A DNA stretch of 24,280 nt. Source: ARS21 sp964615505 (GTDB lineage Archaea > Nanobdellota > Nanobdellia > UBA10117 > ARS21). The position numbers and the translations under genes are program-made. Below are positions 6,660 to 14,348 of this stretch, piece after piece. Each line of letters begins with the position of its first letter. The stretch's first letter is position 1. Under the pieces are notes generated by a model, which saw only the letters and a program-made list of their open reading frames with translations, searched no databases and was not told the origin of the DNA. The stretch is from NCBI GenBank assembly GCA_964615505.1, contig CAZTOR010000002.1, forward strand, positions 1-24,280. The letters run 5' to 3'.

Positions 6660-8072
6660 ATGGAAGATTTACTTAAATTTGCTATTTCTGCTGCACAAGA
6701 TGCAGGAGCAAATTGGGCTGAAGCAAGATATGCTTCAGAAGACCTTACATCCTTCTATTATGACAATAATGTTCCTGTTTCATCCTATTATACAAAAGAT
6801 AAGTCTATATTTGTTAGATTTATTACGGGCAATTCAATGGGCACAGTTTTTGTACCAAATCCTAATAAAGATAAACTGGGAAGCATGATTCGTAAACAAG
6901 TCAGAGTTTCTAAGTCAGCTTCTAGGATAAATAAAGAAGAATTAAAGTTTAGTGAAGAAAAGTCGCACAATAAGACTTATTCTGTAAAAGAAAAAATAAA
7001 ATTAAATTCAATTTCGGATGAAGAGAAAAGTAAGACTATTTTGAATTTATATAATTCATTATCAAAGATAGATTCATTTGATTCTAGTTCAATTGGTCTA
7101 ACTACTAAGATTACAGATAAATATTACATGAATTCTGATGGATCAAATATCCGTTCTGTAATTCCTGAAACTTCCATGAATTATTTTTTTACAGTTAAAT
7201 CCAATGGAAAGAGTACACAGCGAATGAATTATTTGTCAGGAAAAGGCGGTTGGGAAACACTAAAGAGTTGGAAGCTAAATAAAACTTTAACTTCAGAAGT
7301 AAATAATTTGTCTAATGTTTTGAATAAGGGAGTACCTGCACCAAAAGGTGTTATGGATTTCGTAGTAGGGCATGAAGTAACCGGAATTATGGTCCATGAA
7401 TCAGTGGGACATCCATATGAGGCAGATAGAATTATGGGGCGAGAATCTGCACAGGCAGGAGAATCATTTGTAAAGACAGATATGGTGGGCAGACGAGTAG
7501 GTTCAGATTATGTATCTATTATTGATACGCCTTTAATAGAGAATTCTCCAGCATATTATTTATATGATGAAGAGGGAGTAAAAGCCAGAGACAAGATTTT
7601 GATGAAAAACGGATTAATCAACGAATTCATTCATGATAGGACTTCATCAGCAAAAATGGGATTAAAAAGTAACGCATCGTCTCGAATATCAGATAATTCA
7701 AAGGAACCACTCGTTCGTATGTCAAATACATATGTTGTTCCTGGAAAATCTAGTGAATCCAGTTTAATAAAAGACGTCAAAAGAGGTATTTACATGAAGA
7801 ACTTCATGGAATGGAATATTGATGACACTCGTTACAATTTTAAAGCAAAAGGAAATGAAGCGTATTTGATTGAGAATGGCGAAGTCACTAAGCCAGTACT
7901 TTTCCCTAATCTAGAAGTAGATACTTTCAAGATGTGGTCATCGGTAGATGGAGTCGGAAATAAAGCTTCTTTCGGAATGGTCGGTGGACCTTGTGGTAAA
8001 GGTGAACCTATGCAAGGTGTACCTACTTCAATGGGCGGACCGACATTATTATTAAGAGGTATAAAATTATGA
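6660..8072 (+). CDS. tldD: TldD-family zinc metalloprotease
   Basis: TldD is the catalytic subunit of the TldD/TldE heterodimer, a cytosolic zinc protease that degrades small unfolded peptides and trims modified peptides such as microcins. The family zinc motif HExxxH is present as H246-E-S-V-G-H251 in a G-H-E-V-T-G context, and the C-terminal Cys ligand is in G-G-P-C445-G-K-G-E. Length (470 aa) is normal. I chose the ATG at 6660 instead of the TTG at 6657 because the TATA-like box is correctly spaced. The stop overlaps the tldE ATG by 4 nt. No ribosomally made modified-peptide cluster is seen nearby, so a general peptide-turnover role is the simplest view. Confidence 0.92.
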   Translation: MEDLLKFAISAAQDAGANWAEARYASEDLTSFYYDNNVPVSSYYTKDKSIFVRFITGNSMGTVFVPNPNKDKLGSMIRKQVRVSKSASRINKEELKFSEEKSHNKTYSVKEKIKLNSISDEEKSKTILNLYNSLSKIDSFDSSSIGLTTKITDKYYMNSDGSNIRSVIPETSMNYFFTVKSNGKSTQRMNYLSGKGGWETLKSWKLNKTLTSEVNNLSNVLNKGVPAPKGVMDFVVGHEVTGIMVHESVGHPYEADRIMGRESAQAGESFVKTDMVGRRVGSDYVSIIDTPLIENSPAYYLYDEEGVKARDKILMKNGLINEFIHDRTSSAKMGLKSNASSRISDNSKEPLVRMSNTYVVPGKSSESSLIKDVKRGIYMKNFMEWNIDDTRYNFKAKGNEAYLIENGEVTKPVLFPNLEVDTFKMWSSVDGVGNKASFGMVGGPCGKGEPMQGVPTSMGGPTLLLRGIKL

Positions 8073-9406
8073 AATTAAGTTCTGCTCAAGAGTATACTTT
8101 GAAGCAATTAAAGACATTGGGTGCAAAAGACATAGTTATTACTTCTCATTCAGGCGAATCATTCCAAAATAAATTTGCAAATAACGAAGTTGTAGCAAAT
8201 AAAAATTGGGATACTTCTACACTTTCTGTATTTTTATCCCTGGGAAAAGAAGGTTCATTAAGGACAGGTGGAACAGATATATCTTATTCAGATAAAACTG
8301 AAATAGATAATCAATTAAATAAATTGGTAAACTTTACAAAAAATAATCCAATAAATAAGAATTTCTTAGGTTTACCTTTAGATAATTTCAAGTATAGAGA
8401 TGTTCGAGGTATTTATGATCCTGAAATAAAGAGTCTCGGTACAAAATCGATCTCAGTTTTAAGAGATGCAATTGATTTAGCCAATCAAAAAGGTGCTGAA
8501 CGCACAGGTGGAACTCTGTCTCATGATTACGGAATAACTCGTTTATTGACTTCTACTGGTGTAGACGAATCATATAACTATTCAACTATTTCTTTATCTC
8601 TCCGTGCATTGACGAGTGATTCCTCTTCTCACAAAGTATGTGTTGCAACAAATATGAAAGAATTCAAATATCGTCCAAAAGTAATACTTGCTTCAGAAGA
8701 AGCAAAGCTTGGTAGCTATCCTGAGCGAATTAAATCTGGAAAATATAACATAATTTTCCAACCAATGGCTTTTGGAAATTTGGTTAATGAATTAGGTCGA
8801 GCAACAATTGCAGAAGGAGTAGAAACCGGTTCATCATTTTATTTAAACAAATTAAATAAACAAGTTAGTAGTGAAAAATTTTCTTTATTTGATGTAGGTA
8901 ATTTGGCGCGAGGAGTTGCTTCAAAACCGTTTGATATGGAAGGTAGACCTACAAAAGCAACAGAATTAATTTCATCTGGAACTTTGAAAACATATTTGAA
9001 TAACAGCTCTTCTGCAAAGAGGTTCAATATACAACCTACTGCCAATGCAGGATTACTTTATGCAAAACCTTCAAATTTAGTTGTACCGATTGGTAGAAAA
9101 TCTGATGATAAATTACTTTCCGGATTAGATGAAGGATTAGTAGTTACTAATAGCTGGTATCATCGATATCAAAATTACATGACTGGAAACTTTTCAGTTT
9201 TACCCAGAGATGCAATATTTGTAGTAAAGAATGGGAAAATTATCGGTTCTGCAAAAGATATTCGTATTTCGGGAAATATGATTAATTTAATGAAGAATGT
9301 TGATGAATTATCAAATAAAAAAGAACGAATAGTTAATTGGGAGTCAGATATTCCTGCAGAAGTCCCATCTGGACGAATAAATAATGTAACTGTAACTTCA
9401 GTATAA
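8069..9406 (+). CDS. tldE: TldE/PmbA-family partner protein
   Basis: A 445-residue homologue of TldD without the HExxxH motif, as expected for TldE (PmbA). It is structurally paired with TldD and completes the active chamber. Recognisable family segments include the G-G-T repeats near residues 68 and 150, the F-Q-P-M-A-F-G-N-L stretch where TldD has its zinc helix, a G-L-L-Y-A-K-P segment, and the C-terminal W-Y-H-R-Y-Q-N-Y-M-T-G-N-F-S-V region. The ATG overlaps the tldD stop (ATGA), and a GAGGT Shine-Dalgarno-like sequence lies about 10 nt upstream, fitting coupled translation of a 1:1 complex. Confidence 0.92.
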   Translation: MKLSSAQEYTLKQLKTLGAKDIVITSHSGESFQNKFANNEVVANKNWDTSTLSVFLSLGKEGSLRTGGTDISYSDKTEIDNQLNKLVNFTKNNPINKNFLGLPLDNFKYRDVRGIYDPEIKSLGTKSISVLRDAIDLANQKGAERTGGTLSHDYGITRLLTSTGVDESYNYSTISLSLRALTSDSSSHKVCVATNMKEFKYRPKVILASEEAKLGSYPERIKSGKYNIIFQPMAFGNLVNELGRATIAEGVETGSSFYLNKLNKQVSSEKFSLFDVGNLARGVASKPFDMEGRPTKATELISSGTLKTYLNNSSSAKRFNIQPTANAGLLYAKPSNLVVPIGRKSDDKLLSGLDEGLVVTNSWYHRYQNYMTGNFSVLPRDAIFVVKNGKIIGSAKDIRISGNMINLMKNVDELSNKKERIVNWESDIPAEVPSGRINNVTVTSV

Positions 9407-9407
9407 A

Positions 9408-9419
9408 GTTTTATATTAT
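9408..9419 (+). promoter_or_regulatory. TATA-like box of the APC permease gene
   Basis: GTTTTATATTA is centred about 25 nt upstream of the ATG at 9439. The first bases follow the tldE stop at once, so spacing is minimal. Confidence 0.55.
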
Positions 9420-9438
9420 CCAAAAATTTATTTAGAAT

Positions 9439-10710
9439 ATGCAAAAGCTGAAACGAAATTTGGGTCTATTTGAAACGACACTAATGGGTGTTGGAATAAT
9501 TTTGGGTGCAGGAATTTATGTTTTAATTGGTGCTGCTGCAGGTCTTGCAGGAAATGCAGTTTGGATGAGTTTTGGTTTAGCATCAATTGTAGCAATTTTT
9601 ACAGGAATGAGTTATGCAGAATTCACTTCCAGAAAAACTGATGATTCTGCAGAATATGATTATGTCAAACGTTCCTTGAATGAACGCATAGGATTCATGA
9701 CCGGTTGGTTAATAGTATTAATGGGAATAATCTCTGCAGCAGCAGTTGCATTAGGATTTGCAGGATATTTTACTGCACTATTTCCAACATTACAGATATC
9801 TAAATTAAGTGTAGCAATTGGATTAATTGCATTGTTTTCATTTATTAGTTATTATGGAATTAAAGAAGCAGCATGGACTAATATTATTTTCACGATTTTA
9901 GAAACGATTGGTCTTCTTTTTATAATATATTTGGGAATGGGTTCATTCGGAAGCGTTAATTATAATGAATTAGCAAATGGTTTTGAAGGCGTTTTTTCTG
10001 CAGCAGCATTAATTTTCTTTGCATATATTGGATTTGAAAGTATTGCTAAACTTTCTGAAGAAACAAAAAACCCAAGCAAAACAATTCCTAGAGCCATCAT
10101 GCTTTCCATTTTAATCTCAACCATAATTTACATATTAGTTGCAATTTCAGCAGTTAGTGTTTTAGACTGGCAAAGTTTAGCTAAATCTTCTGCTCCGCTG
10201 GCAGATGTTGCTGCAGTGGCATTGGGATCATCTGCATTTTTGGCATTAGGGATAATCGCATTATTTTCAACAGGAAATACGGTTTTAATTATTCTTATTG
10301 GAGCGTCAAGACAACTGTATGGTATTTCTAAATATTATAAAAAACTTTCAAAATTTTCATCAATTTCAAAGGCCAGACAAACACCACATAATTCAATTTT
10401 AATTATAGGTATACTTGCAGCAGCATTTGCACTAATTGAAAATATTGGTACTGTTGCAGAATTAACCAATTTTACTGTTTTTTTGACCTTCATACTCGTA
10501 AATTTATCGTTGATTTACAAACGTAGAAAAGAAAGATCCGTTTCTAAGGGATTCAGAGTTCCATTAAACTATAAGAATATACCAATTCCTGCAGTTTTAG
10601 GAATTTTAACCTCTTTATTTTTAATGCTACAACTAGATATACACGTTATCATCGGAGGATCTGGACTGAGTGCATTAGGATTAGTAATCTACAATTTTGT
10701 GAAGGCGTAA
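9439..10710 (+). CDS. APC-superfamily amino acid permease
   Basis: A 423-residue membrane protein with about 12 hydrophobic helices. The first helix reads L-M-G-V-G-I-I-L-G-A-G-I-Y-V-L-I-G, the G-x-G-I-Y substrate-binding turn of amino acid-polyamine-cation transporters. The F-A-Y-I-G-F-E-S-I-A-K-L-S-E-E-T-K-N-P segment (about residues 193-211) is the conserved helix 6 and following loop of the family. Substrate cannot be told from sequence; cationic or neutral amino acids are typical. Position right after tldD-tldE suggests peptide or amino acid turnover, but the gene has its own TATA-like box. It lacks the extra C-terminal domain found in the other permease of this window. Confidence 0.88.
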   Translation: MQKLKRNLGLFETTLMGVGIILGAGIYVLIGAAAGLAGNAVWMSFGLASIVAIFTGMSYAEFTSRKTDDSAEYDYVKRSLNERIGFMTGWLIVLMGIISAAAVALGFAGYFTALFPTLQISKLSVAIGLIALFSFISYYGIKEAAWTNIIFTILETIGLLFIIYLGMGSFGSVNYNELANGFEGVFSAAALIFFAYIGFESIAKLSEETKNPSKTIPRAIMLSILISTIIYILVAISAVSVLDWQSLAKSSAPLADVAAVALGSSAFLALGIIALFSTGNTVLIILIGASRQLYGISKYYKKLSKFSSISKARQTPHNSILIIGILAAAFALIENIGTVAELTNFTVFLTFILVNLSLIYKRRKERSVSKGFRVPLNYKNIPIPAVLGILTSLFLMLQLDIHVIIGGSGLSALGLVIYNFVKA

Positions 10711-10711
10711 C

Positions 10712-10724
10712 CCTTTAAAATTAA
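10712..10724 (+). promoter_or_regulatory. TATA-like box of the small orphan gene
   Basis: CTTTAAAATTA is centred near 10718. It is 18-19 nt from the ATG at 10736 but 26-27 nt from the in-frame ATG at 10745, which is the reason to prefer the second start. Confidence 0.4.
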
Positions 10725-10744
10725 ACTAACCAACAATGAATGCA

Positions 10745-11104
10745 ATGGGATTAGCGAGCGGAGGATATAATGGTCGACATATGACTAAACCTTTCTATAA
10801 AATTTTGTCTAAGGCTCGAAGAAATATGTTAAAAAATAACATTGATTTTGGATATATTTCTAAGAATAATGATGGATTTAGATCTCAATTATATCAATTT
10901 GAATCATATCTGTCTATACTGAAACGCAGATTTATCGGATCAGGAAAATCTAAATATTTCGGAGATTTCACTATATCTAAAAAAGATGAAGATTTTGAGA
11001 TTAATGTTAGATTGAATGAAGATTTAGACGAAGAGAGCAGATATCAATTTGAAAAATCTTTGGAATCAATTTTATTAGATAAAGTAAATTTATCCATAGA
11101 ATAA
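10745..11104 (+). CDS. Small protein of unknown function
   Basis: A 119-residue protein (122 if the ATG at 10736 is used). I recognise no family. The N terminus is short and Gly-rich (G-L-A-S-G-G-Y-N-G-R), the middle is strongly basic and probably helical (S-K-A-R-R-N, L-K-R-R-F), and the C-terminal third is acidic and alternates strand-like and helix-like patterns (F-E-I-N-V-R-L-N-E-D-L-D-E-E-S). No membrane segment, signal peptide or metal motif is seen. The second ATG fits the TATA spacing. The gene ends two bases from the stop of the convergent agmatinase-like gene. Confidence 0.6.
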   Translation: MGLASGGYNGRHMTKPFYKILSKARRNMLKNNIDFGYISKNNDGFRSQLYQFESYLSILKRRFIGSGKSKYFGDFTISKKDEDFEINVRLNEDLDEESRYQFEKSLESILLDKVNLSIE

Positions 11105-11106
11105 TT

Positions 11107-11811
11107 TTAATCCAATATTTTTTTAATTATTTTAGCAGCATTTTTTTCAGTTATTCCGCTTGAATCATTATCTGGCACGACTTCAACTAAATCACAACCA
11201 ATCATATTTCCTTTTTTAAGATGTTTTAATGCATTTAATAACTGATTCATTGAAAGGCCATTTGGTTCAGGATGATCAACTGCGGGTGCTTCAGATGGAT
11301 CTAAAACATCAATGTCTACTGTTACATAATATCTTCTAGAATGAACTTTTTTAATTCGATTTAAACCAATTCTTTTAACTCGTTGAGTGTCATTTAAGAA
11401 TTCTTTTTCTTCAGGCTCCATTTTTCTGTTTCCGATTAAATATATTGTTCGACAATTGGGTAATTCTAGAATTCGTCGCATAACTGTAGCATGACTATAT
11501 TTATGCCTATAAAAATCATAAATGTCAGGATGTGCATCAAACCAGAATACATCAAATGGTTTAATTTGAGCTTTCAGAATAGGGTAAGTAATTGAATGAT
11601 CTCCTCCGATAAAAAAGGACCTATATTTATTCAATATTTTTCTTGCTGCAGCATAAATTTTGTCGTTTGCAGATTCTTGAGTACAATTTTCTAATTTTAA
11701 AGATTTAAAATTTATTCCAAGTTCCTTTCGAATTGCAGCAACTCCTTTTTCTGCCCCGGTTTCAAATTCTTTATAGAGCGCTATTGGAGCGCCAATTAAT
11801 TTAAATTCCAT
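11107..11811 (-). CDS. Agmatinase/arginase-family ureohydrolase
   Basis: A 234-residue binuclear manganese hydrolase of the ureohydrolase superfamily. All six usual metal ligands are visible: H72 in G-G-D-H-S, D92/H94/D96 in D-A-H-P-D, and D166/D168 in D-I-D-V-L-D-P. A family S-H-x-T-x-x-R-R segment (S106-H107) also occurs. Agmatinases convert agmatine to putrescine plus urea, and in archaea this feeds the polyamine needed for deoxyhypusine on aIF5A, whose gene lies about 1.9 kb upstream. Arginase or formiminoglutamase activity cannot be excluded. It is about 50-70 residues shorter than typical members, mainly at the N terminus. Its ATG overlaps the end of the thioredoxin gene by 11 nt, so it is the last gene of the aIF2 gamma operon. 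Confidence 0.85.
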   Translation of the reverse strand: MEFKLIGAPIALYKEFETGAEKGVAAIRKELGINFKSLKLENCTQESANDKIYAAARKILNKYRSFFIGGDHSITYPILKAQIKPFDVFWFDAHPDIYDFYRHKYSHATVMRRILELPNCRTIYLIGNRKMEPEEKEFLNDTQRVKRIGLNRIKKVHSRRYYVTVDIDVLDPSEAPAVDHPEPNGLSMNQLLNALKHLKKGNMIGCDLVEVVPDNDSSGITEKNAAKIIKKILD

Positions 11812-12184
11812 AGTTACATCCGGTAATGCTGGCTAATTGTTCCAAGCTTCTTAAACCTGTTATTGTTTGACCATCAATTTTCCAAGTCGGATAACCACTT
11901 ATTCCTTCAATTTGACAACGTTCAGGTTGAGGATATTCTCCGCGCGCATCACATTCAATATACTGGATATATTTGAAAGAGTTACTAAATAATTTTTTTT
12001 GTTCAGTACATGCACCACACCAAAATGCTCCATACATTTCTGCACCGTTTTCTGTCAAACATTTTGCAAGCTCAGTAATTTCTGGTTCTTCTTTACTTGT
12101 TAAATAAGATAATGAGCTGATTAAAAGAATCAAAATACTGATACATACAATTGAAACTTTCAAAGTTTTTTTTTTAATTTTCAT
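11801..12184 (-). CDS. Membrane-anchored thioredoxin of the VKOR-partner type
   Basis: A 127-residue protein with a basic N terminus, one hydrophobic helix (about 10-29) that anchors it with the catalytic domain outside, and a thioredoxin-like domain. The active site is F-W-C56-G-A-C59 and the cis-proline segment is G-Y-P-T-W. A second Cys pair (C78 and C90) is placed as in the thioredoxin domain commonly fused to vitamin K epoxide reductase homologues, which oxidise secreted protein thiols. That similarity also covers the E-Q-K-K-L-F, Y-I-x-Y-I-E-C and G-L-R-S-L-E-Q-L-A stretches. No full VKOR gene is present nearby, only a 29-codon one-helix ORF directly upstream, coupled by an ATGA overlap. 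Extracytoplasmic disulfide chemistry is likely, its electron partner unknown. Confidence 0.82.
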   Translation of the reverse strand: MKIKKKTLKVSIVCISILILLISSLSYLTSKEEPEITELAKCLTENGAEMYGAFWCGACTEQKKLFSNSFKYIQYIECDARGEYPQPERCQIEGISGYPTWKIDGQTITGLRSLEQLASITGCNYGI

Positions 12185-12270
12185 GCAAATAGTTTATCTA
12201 ATTGTATTGCAATTAATAAACTTAACGAACAAACTAAAATTAATAATGCGATTTTGTATTTATTTTTCAC
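12181..12270 (-). CDS. 29-residue single-helix membrane peptide
   Basis: A tiny ORF starting with GTG: a basic N terminus (K-N-K-Y-K), one continuous hydrophobic helix of about 18 residues (residues 7-24), and a short L-D-K-L-F-A tail. It shares 4-nt overlaps with both neighbours: GTGA with the aIF2 gamma stop and ATGA with the thioredoxin start. This precise double coupling is the main evidence that it is translated. The helix resembles the first transmembrane segment of VKOR-type proteins in composition and place (A-L-L-I-L-V-C-S-L-S-L-L-I-A-I), so it may be a remnant or a minimal membrane partner of the downstream thioredoxin. That similarity is weak because such helices look alike. A chance frame is possible. 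Confidence 0.5.
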   Translation of the reverse strand: MKNKYKIALLILVCSLSLLIAIQLDKLFA

Positions 12271-13481
12271 TTTATTTTACCATAACCGATTAGATGCCAA
12301 CGACTTCCAAATTTTCTACTGATAGAAACCTTTGAACCTTTTCTAGCAGAAATTGCTTTTTTTAAATTTACTATTATATTTTTACCTGGCTGAGTTACCA
12401 TTCCCCAAGTTGTTGCAGTACCAATGTTCATCACTAGCGGCTCGTTCGATTTAATTGGATCAATCTTCAAATTTTCTTTAGCACCAAGTACATTATCAAA
12501 TAAGTTAACTTCTAAATTTAAATTTGTAATTATAATTGGACTTTTACCAATTTCTGAAACAATATTTCCAACCAATGAATCTGTTTTTGTTTGACTTGGA
12601 TCTAGTTCAGTTTCAATTGAAATTGAACCACCTGGACCTTTATCTTTTACCGAATTTCCTCCAGAAACAATATTTTTTATTTTGGTTTTAACTGGATCCC
12701 AAGTAGGAATTCCTTTCCGCTCATTTTTGAAACCCGGAGAAATTTCAATTTCTTGTCCAACTTTGAATTTTCCAGAAGTTATGGTTCCGCCTAAAATTCC
12801 TCCAGAAAGTTTGTTTATTTCTGTTCCAGGTTTATTAATATCAAAACTTCTTGCGACTATGAATTCTGAAACGTCTCCCCGTTTAATTTTTGGAGTGGGC
12901 ATAAATTCTTCAATTGCTTCAAGTAAGATCTCCATATTGGCACCTTTTTGTGCAGATAGCGGAATTATTGGAACGTCAAAACCTAAAGTATCATTTACAA
13001 ATTTTTTAATTTGAGTATAATTTGATTTAGCTTCTTTTTCAGAAATTAAATCAACTTTATTTTGAACGACTATTATGTTTTTAATTCCTAAAATTTTCAA
13101 AACAGTTAGGTGTTCTCGAGTTTGTGGTTGTGGGCATTCTTCGTTCGCCGCAACCATTAAGATTGCTCCATTCATAATTGCTGCTCCTGAGATCATAACT
13201 GCCATCAAAGTTTCATGACCCGGCGCGTCAATTAAAGAAACTTTACGAATAATTTTATTTTCTTTTCCTTTATCATCTTTTTCCTGTGTTGTTAATTTAC
13301 CTTTAGAATCTTTACGAATAGTTATGTCTGCATAACCTAGTTTAATTGTAATTCCTCGTTTCAATTCTTCAGAATGAGTATCAGTCCATTTTCCGGAAAG
13401 TGCAGATGTTAGAGTCGTTTTACCGTGATCTACGTGACCAATTAAACCTATATTCATTTCGGGCATAATTATTTTTGACAT
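12267..13481 (-). CDS. eif2g: Translation initiation factor aIF2 subunit gamma
   Basis: A 404-residue GTPase, the core of the heterotrimeric aIF2 that delivers initiator Met-tRNA to the small ribosomal subunit. It has the G1 motif G-H-V-D-H-G-K-T (15-22), W-T-D-T-H-S-E-E-L-K-R-G-I-T for switch 1, D-A-P-G-H-E (85-90) for switch 2, and N-K-V-D for base recognition. The two following beta-barrel domains include the usual R-S-F-D-I-N-K-P-G-T segment. Odd feature: the zinc-knuckle insertion normally found before switch 2, with two C-x2-C pairs, is replaced by a charged Lys/Asp/Glu/Gly stretch with no Cys (about 57-77). A TATA-like box is centred 25 nt from the ATG. It is the first gene of an operon with the 29-codon ORF, thioredoxin and agmatinase-like genes. 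Confidence 0.95.
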   Translation of the reverse strand: MSKIIMPEMNIGLIGHVDHGKTTLTSALSGKWTDTHSEELKRGITIKLGYADITIRKDSKGKLTTQEKDDKGKENKIIRKVSLIDAPGHETLMAVMISGAAIMNGAILMVAANEECPQPQTREHLTVLKILGIKNIIVVQNKVDLISEKEAKSNYTQIKKFVNDTLGFDVPIIPLSAQKGANMEILLEAIEEFMPTPKIKRGDVSEFIVARSFDINKPGTEINKLSGGILGGTITSGKFKVGQEIEISPGFKNERKGIPTWDPVKTKIKNIVSGGNSVKDKGPGGSISIETELDPSQTKTDSLVGNIVSEIGKSPIIITNLNLEVNLFDNVLGAKENLKIDPIKSNEPLVMNIGTATTWGMVTQPGKNIIVNLKKAISARKGSKVSISRKFGSRWHLIGYGKIK

Positions 13482-13499
13482 GAAAATAGTTTCTAATGT

Positions 13500-13512
13500 T
13501 AGTTTATAAAAG
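13500..13512 (-). promoter_or_regulatory. TATA-like box of the aIF2 gamma operon
   Basis: CTTTTATAAACT on the minus strand is centred about 25 nt upstream of the ATG at 13481, inside the 39-nt gap after the eL40 stop. Confidence 0.55.
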
Positions 13513-13520
13513 TTAAGTAT

Positions 13521-13694
13521 TTACTTAGCAATTCTTTTTTCCTTAACTTTTGCTCTAAAATTTCTACTTTGACATTTCGGACAAACAATCAATTTTGATT
13601 TAATTCTGGATGTAGCCGCCCTAACCTTTGATTTACATTTACGACAAATAAATACTCGGTTAAATAATCTTACTTCTGCTTCAGGAATTTTCAT
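13521..13694 (-). CDS. rpl40e: Ribosomal protein eL40
   Basis: A 57-residue basic zinc-ribbon protein of the large ribosomal subunit. The sequence starts M-K-I-P-E-A-E-V-R-L-F-N-R, the usual eL40 beginning (P-E-A-E-x-R-L). It then has C18-R-K-C21, an S-K-V-R-A-A-T-S-R-I stretch, and C38-P-K-C41 followed by N-F-R-A-K-V-K-E-K, the family C-terminal pattern. The four cysteines bind one zinc. It begins one base after the aIF5A stop, so the two are cotranscribed. The short Lys-rich tail after K-V-K-E-K is slightly longer than in many archaea. Confidence 0.9.
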   Translation of the reverse strand: MKIPEAEVRLFNRVFICRKCKSKVRAATSRIKSKLIVCPKCQSRNFRAKVKEKRIAK

Positions 13695-13695
13695 T

Positions 13696-14091
13696 TTAAT
13701 TCACAATTTGTTTCATAATTCTTTTACCCATTATTTCCCAATACATAACGGTTTTGCCTGCTTCGACTCCTCCTTGTAAGTCTTCAGGAATTTCAAGGTC
13801 AAAAGTTTCATATGTCTCCATGTCCATTATTTGTGCACTAGTTCCTGAAACGGATAAAACTTGAGCGTTTTGTTTTTTCAAATTTGGAACCTCTACATGT
13901 TGATGTGCAGTCATTACAATATTTGATTTGTTTCCAGTGAAAATATTTTTTGCATCGACTCTATATTTTGCATGACCGTGTTTACCTGGTGCAGATTTGG
14001 ACATTGAAGTAATTTGATGAGGATCGCCATTTATAACGATATATCTACCTACTTTCATTTTTCCAATTTCCGCCATAGAAATGTCTGACAT
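13696..14091 (-). CDS. eif5a: Translation factor aIF5A (hypusine-containing)
   Basis: A 131-residue factor that rescues ribosomes stalled on proline-rich and other difficult stretches. The N-terminal SH3-like domain has the modification loop S-A-P-G-K37-H-G-H-A-K; K37 is the lysine converted to deoxyhypusine or hypusine in this family. The C-terminal OB fold follows (Q-I-M-D-M-E-T-Y-E-T-F-D). Length is normal. The ATG at 14091 lies 25 nt from a TATA-like box placed in the tail of the histone gene region. It is cotranscribed with eL40. No deoxyhypusine synthase gene is in the window, but an agmatinase-like gene that could feed polyamine synthesis is. Confidence 0.95.
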   Translation of the reverse strand: MSDISMAEIGKMKVGRYIVINGDPHQITSMSKSAPGKHGHAKYRVDAKNIFTGNKSNIVMTAHQHVEVPNLKKQNAQVLSVSGTSAQIMDMETYETFDLEIPEDLQGGVEAGKTVMYWEIMGKRIMKQIVN

Positions 14092-14110
14092 ATGAGCAGT
14101 AGAAAGATGA

Positions 14111-14121
14111 GATTTATAAGT
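14111..14121 (-). promoter_or_regulatory. TATA-like box of aIF5A-eL40
   Basis: CTTATAAATC on the minus strand is centred 25 nt upstream of the aIF5A ATG, immediately after the histone stop codon. Confidence 0.5.
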
Positions 14122-14122
14122 T

Positions 14123-14317
14123 TTATCTTAAAGCGTTTTCCAGATCTTCCTTTCGAATTGTAGAACGCCCTTTGTAAGAAGCAAATTTTATGGACTTTTC
14201 TGATAGCTCTTTTCCATAATTTTCAAGAACCTCTTTCAATTTTTCCTTAAATGACTTTGATACACGATCAGCACCTGCAGATTTTGCAATTTTTTCTGCA
14301 CTATTAAGTGAAACCAT
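14123..14317 (-). CDS. Archaeal histone
   Basis: A 64-residue histone-fold protein of the HMf/HTz type that wraps DNA as dimers and longer polymers. The fold is recognisable from the first helix, the G-A-D-R-V-S segment that starts the long central helix (E-x-L-K-E-V-L-E-N-Y-G-K-E-L-S-E-K-S-I-K-F-A), and the G-R-S-T-I-R-K-E-D-L loop with its conserved Arg-Thr pair that contacts DNA. It carries no tail. Its own TATA-like box (14337-14347) predicts a single-gene leaderless transcript, fitting high expression. Confidence 0.92.
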   Translation of the reverse strand: MVSLNSAEKIAKSAGADRVSKSFKEKLKEVLENYGKELSEKSIKFASYKGRSTIRKEDLENALR

Positions 14318-14336
14318 GAATATTATTAAATTACAA

Positions 14337-14348
14337 ACTATAAAAAAC
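14337..14348 (-). promoter_or_regulatory. TATA-like box of the histone gene
   Basis: TTTTTTATAGTT on the minus strand is centred 25 nt upstream of the histone ATG. It touches the stop codon of the aRF1 gene. Confidence 0.5.
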
